From Frankiaceae bacterium (GTDB taxonomy: Bacteria > Actinomycetota > Actinomycetes > BP-191), in contig DATMES010000008.1 in the NCBI GenBank assembly GCA_035556555.1, forward strand, positions 1 to 64,000: a stretch of 64,000 nucleotides of DNA, given 5' to 3'. How positions within the stretch are numbered: position 1 is the first letter of the stretch; each line of letters starts with the position of its first letter. This document shows positions 61,175 to 64,000 of this stretch, piece by piece. Under the pieces are notes generated by a model. It saw only the letters and a list, made by a program, of their open reading frames with translations, was not told the DNA's origin and did not search any database. The translations under genes and the position numbers were made by a program.

Positions 61175-61290
61175 GCCGGCGACGTCCTACTCTCCCACAC
61201 AGTCTCCCGTGCAGTACCATCGGCGCTGAAGGGCTTAGCTTCCGGGTTCGGAATGGGACCGGGCGTTTCCCCTTCGCTATGGTCGCCGAA
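61175..61290 (-). rRNA. rrf: 5S ribosomal RNA
   Basis: About 116 nt. On the minus strand it opens with TTCGGCGACCATAGCGAAGG and contains CCCATTCCGAACCCGGAAG and GGGAGAGTAGG, the standard 5S core, closed by GCGACGTCGCC. It follows 23S by a 67-nt spacer. Ends may be off by a few bases. Confidence 0.95.
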
Positions 61291-61357
61291 CGCTATGGAG
61301 TTGTCGGGTCGGTAGACGACCGCAACTCGGGAACCGCACAGTGGACGCGTAGCATGT

Positions 61358-64000
<2,643 letters not shown>

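Overview
The window is a stretch of very GC-rich chromosome from an actinobacterium. The evidence is GTG/TTG starts, dense GTGA/ATGA stop-start overlaps, actinobacterial families (GarA, FtsR, SteA/SteB, Eis-type acetyltransferase, DUF5999) and gene order. Two blocks follow the order known from Mycobacterium tuberculosis: about 7.5-19 kb resembles Rv1832 to Rv1822 (gcvP, MerR, DUF151, ftsR, garA, gcvH, DUF881, sbp, DUF881, pgsA-like), and about 19.4-56.5 kb resembles Rv1713 to Rv1691 (der, cmk, rluB, scpB, scpA, parA, xerD, Nudix, pyrG, steB, steA, recN, nadK, tlyA, HAD, TPR) with insertions. The genus cannot be fixed from the sequence alone. No phage, insertion sequence, CRISPR array or integrated plasmid was seen.

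Layout. 0-4.5 kb: a partial giant secreted repeat protein. 4.7-7.5 kb: pabB-like gene, small DUF5999 gene, secreted subtilase. 7.5-13.9 kb: gcvP behind a tandem glycine riboswitch, two MerR regulators, the bifunctional nuclease family, GarA, gcvH. 14-19 kb: DUF881/sbp/DUF881 membrane set, a nucleotidyltransferase-phosphomannomutase fusion, a CDP-alcohol phosphatidyltransferase, then tRNA-Pro(GGG). 19.4-34 kb: der-plsC-cmk, tyrA-aroH, rluB, scpB/scpA, a degenerate M50 protein, a ParA pair, xerD, alanine dehydrogenase, Nudix, pyrG. 34-37 kb: a nucleotidyltransferase, a secreted hydrolase and a membrane cupredoxin. 37-44 kb: steA-steB plus four coupled genes for a lipid-linked glycan pathway. 44-47 kb: a response regulator and an unusual four-gene island of secreted proteins, then an Eis-like acetyltransferase. 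47.8-56.5 kb: recN, an MBOAT/SGNH pair, nadK, tlyA, a phasin-like protein, SCP2, HAD and TPR genes. 56.5-61.1 kb: DUF1015, a GDSL esterase, an SSB, a metallo-beta-lactamase fold protein, a TPR protein. 61.2 kb to the end: 5S and most of 23S rRNA on the minus strand.

How parts fit together. The glycine riboswitch, GcvP, GcvH and GarA place glycine and glutamate metabolism together with cell-division regulation (FtsR). The SteA/SteB operon runs without gaps into a MraY/WecA-like transferase, a MurJ-like flippase, a polyprenol-mannose-dependent transferase and a GT4 enzyme, which reads as a route for making and exporting a surface glycan. The MBOAT/SGNH pair could O-acylate such a polymer.

Most interesting non-genic signals: a family of long palindromes at three intergenic sites with different arms but a related 28-nt core; CTCAA/TTGAG sites near the MerR genes and inside parA; hairpins that could hide the ribosome-binding sites of steB, xerD and a GDSL esterase; and a recurrent GTCGAC/AAAGCGC motif just after stop codons. 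All functional statements rest on reading sequence and family knowledge; no search was run.
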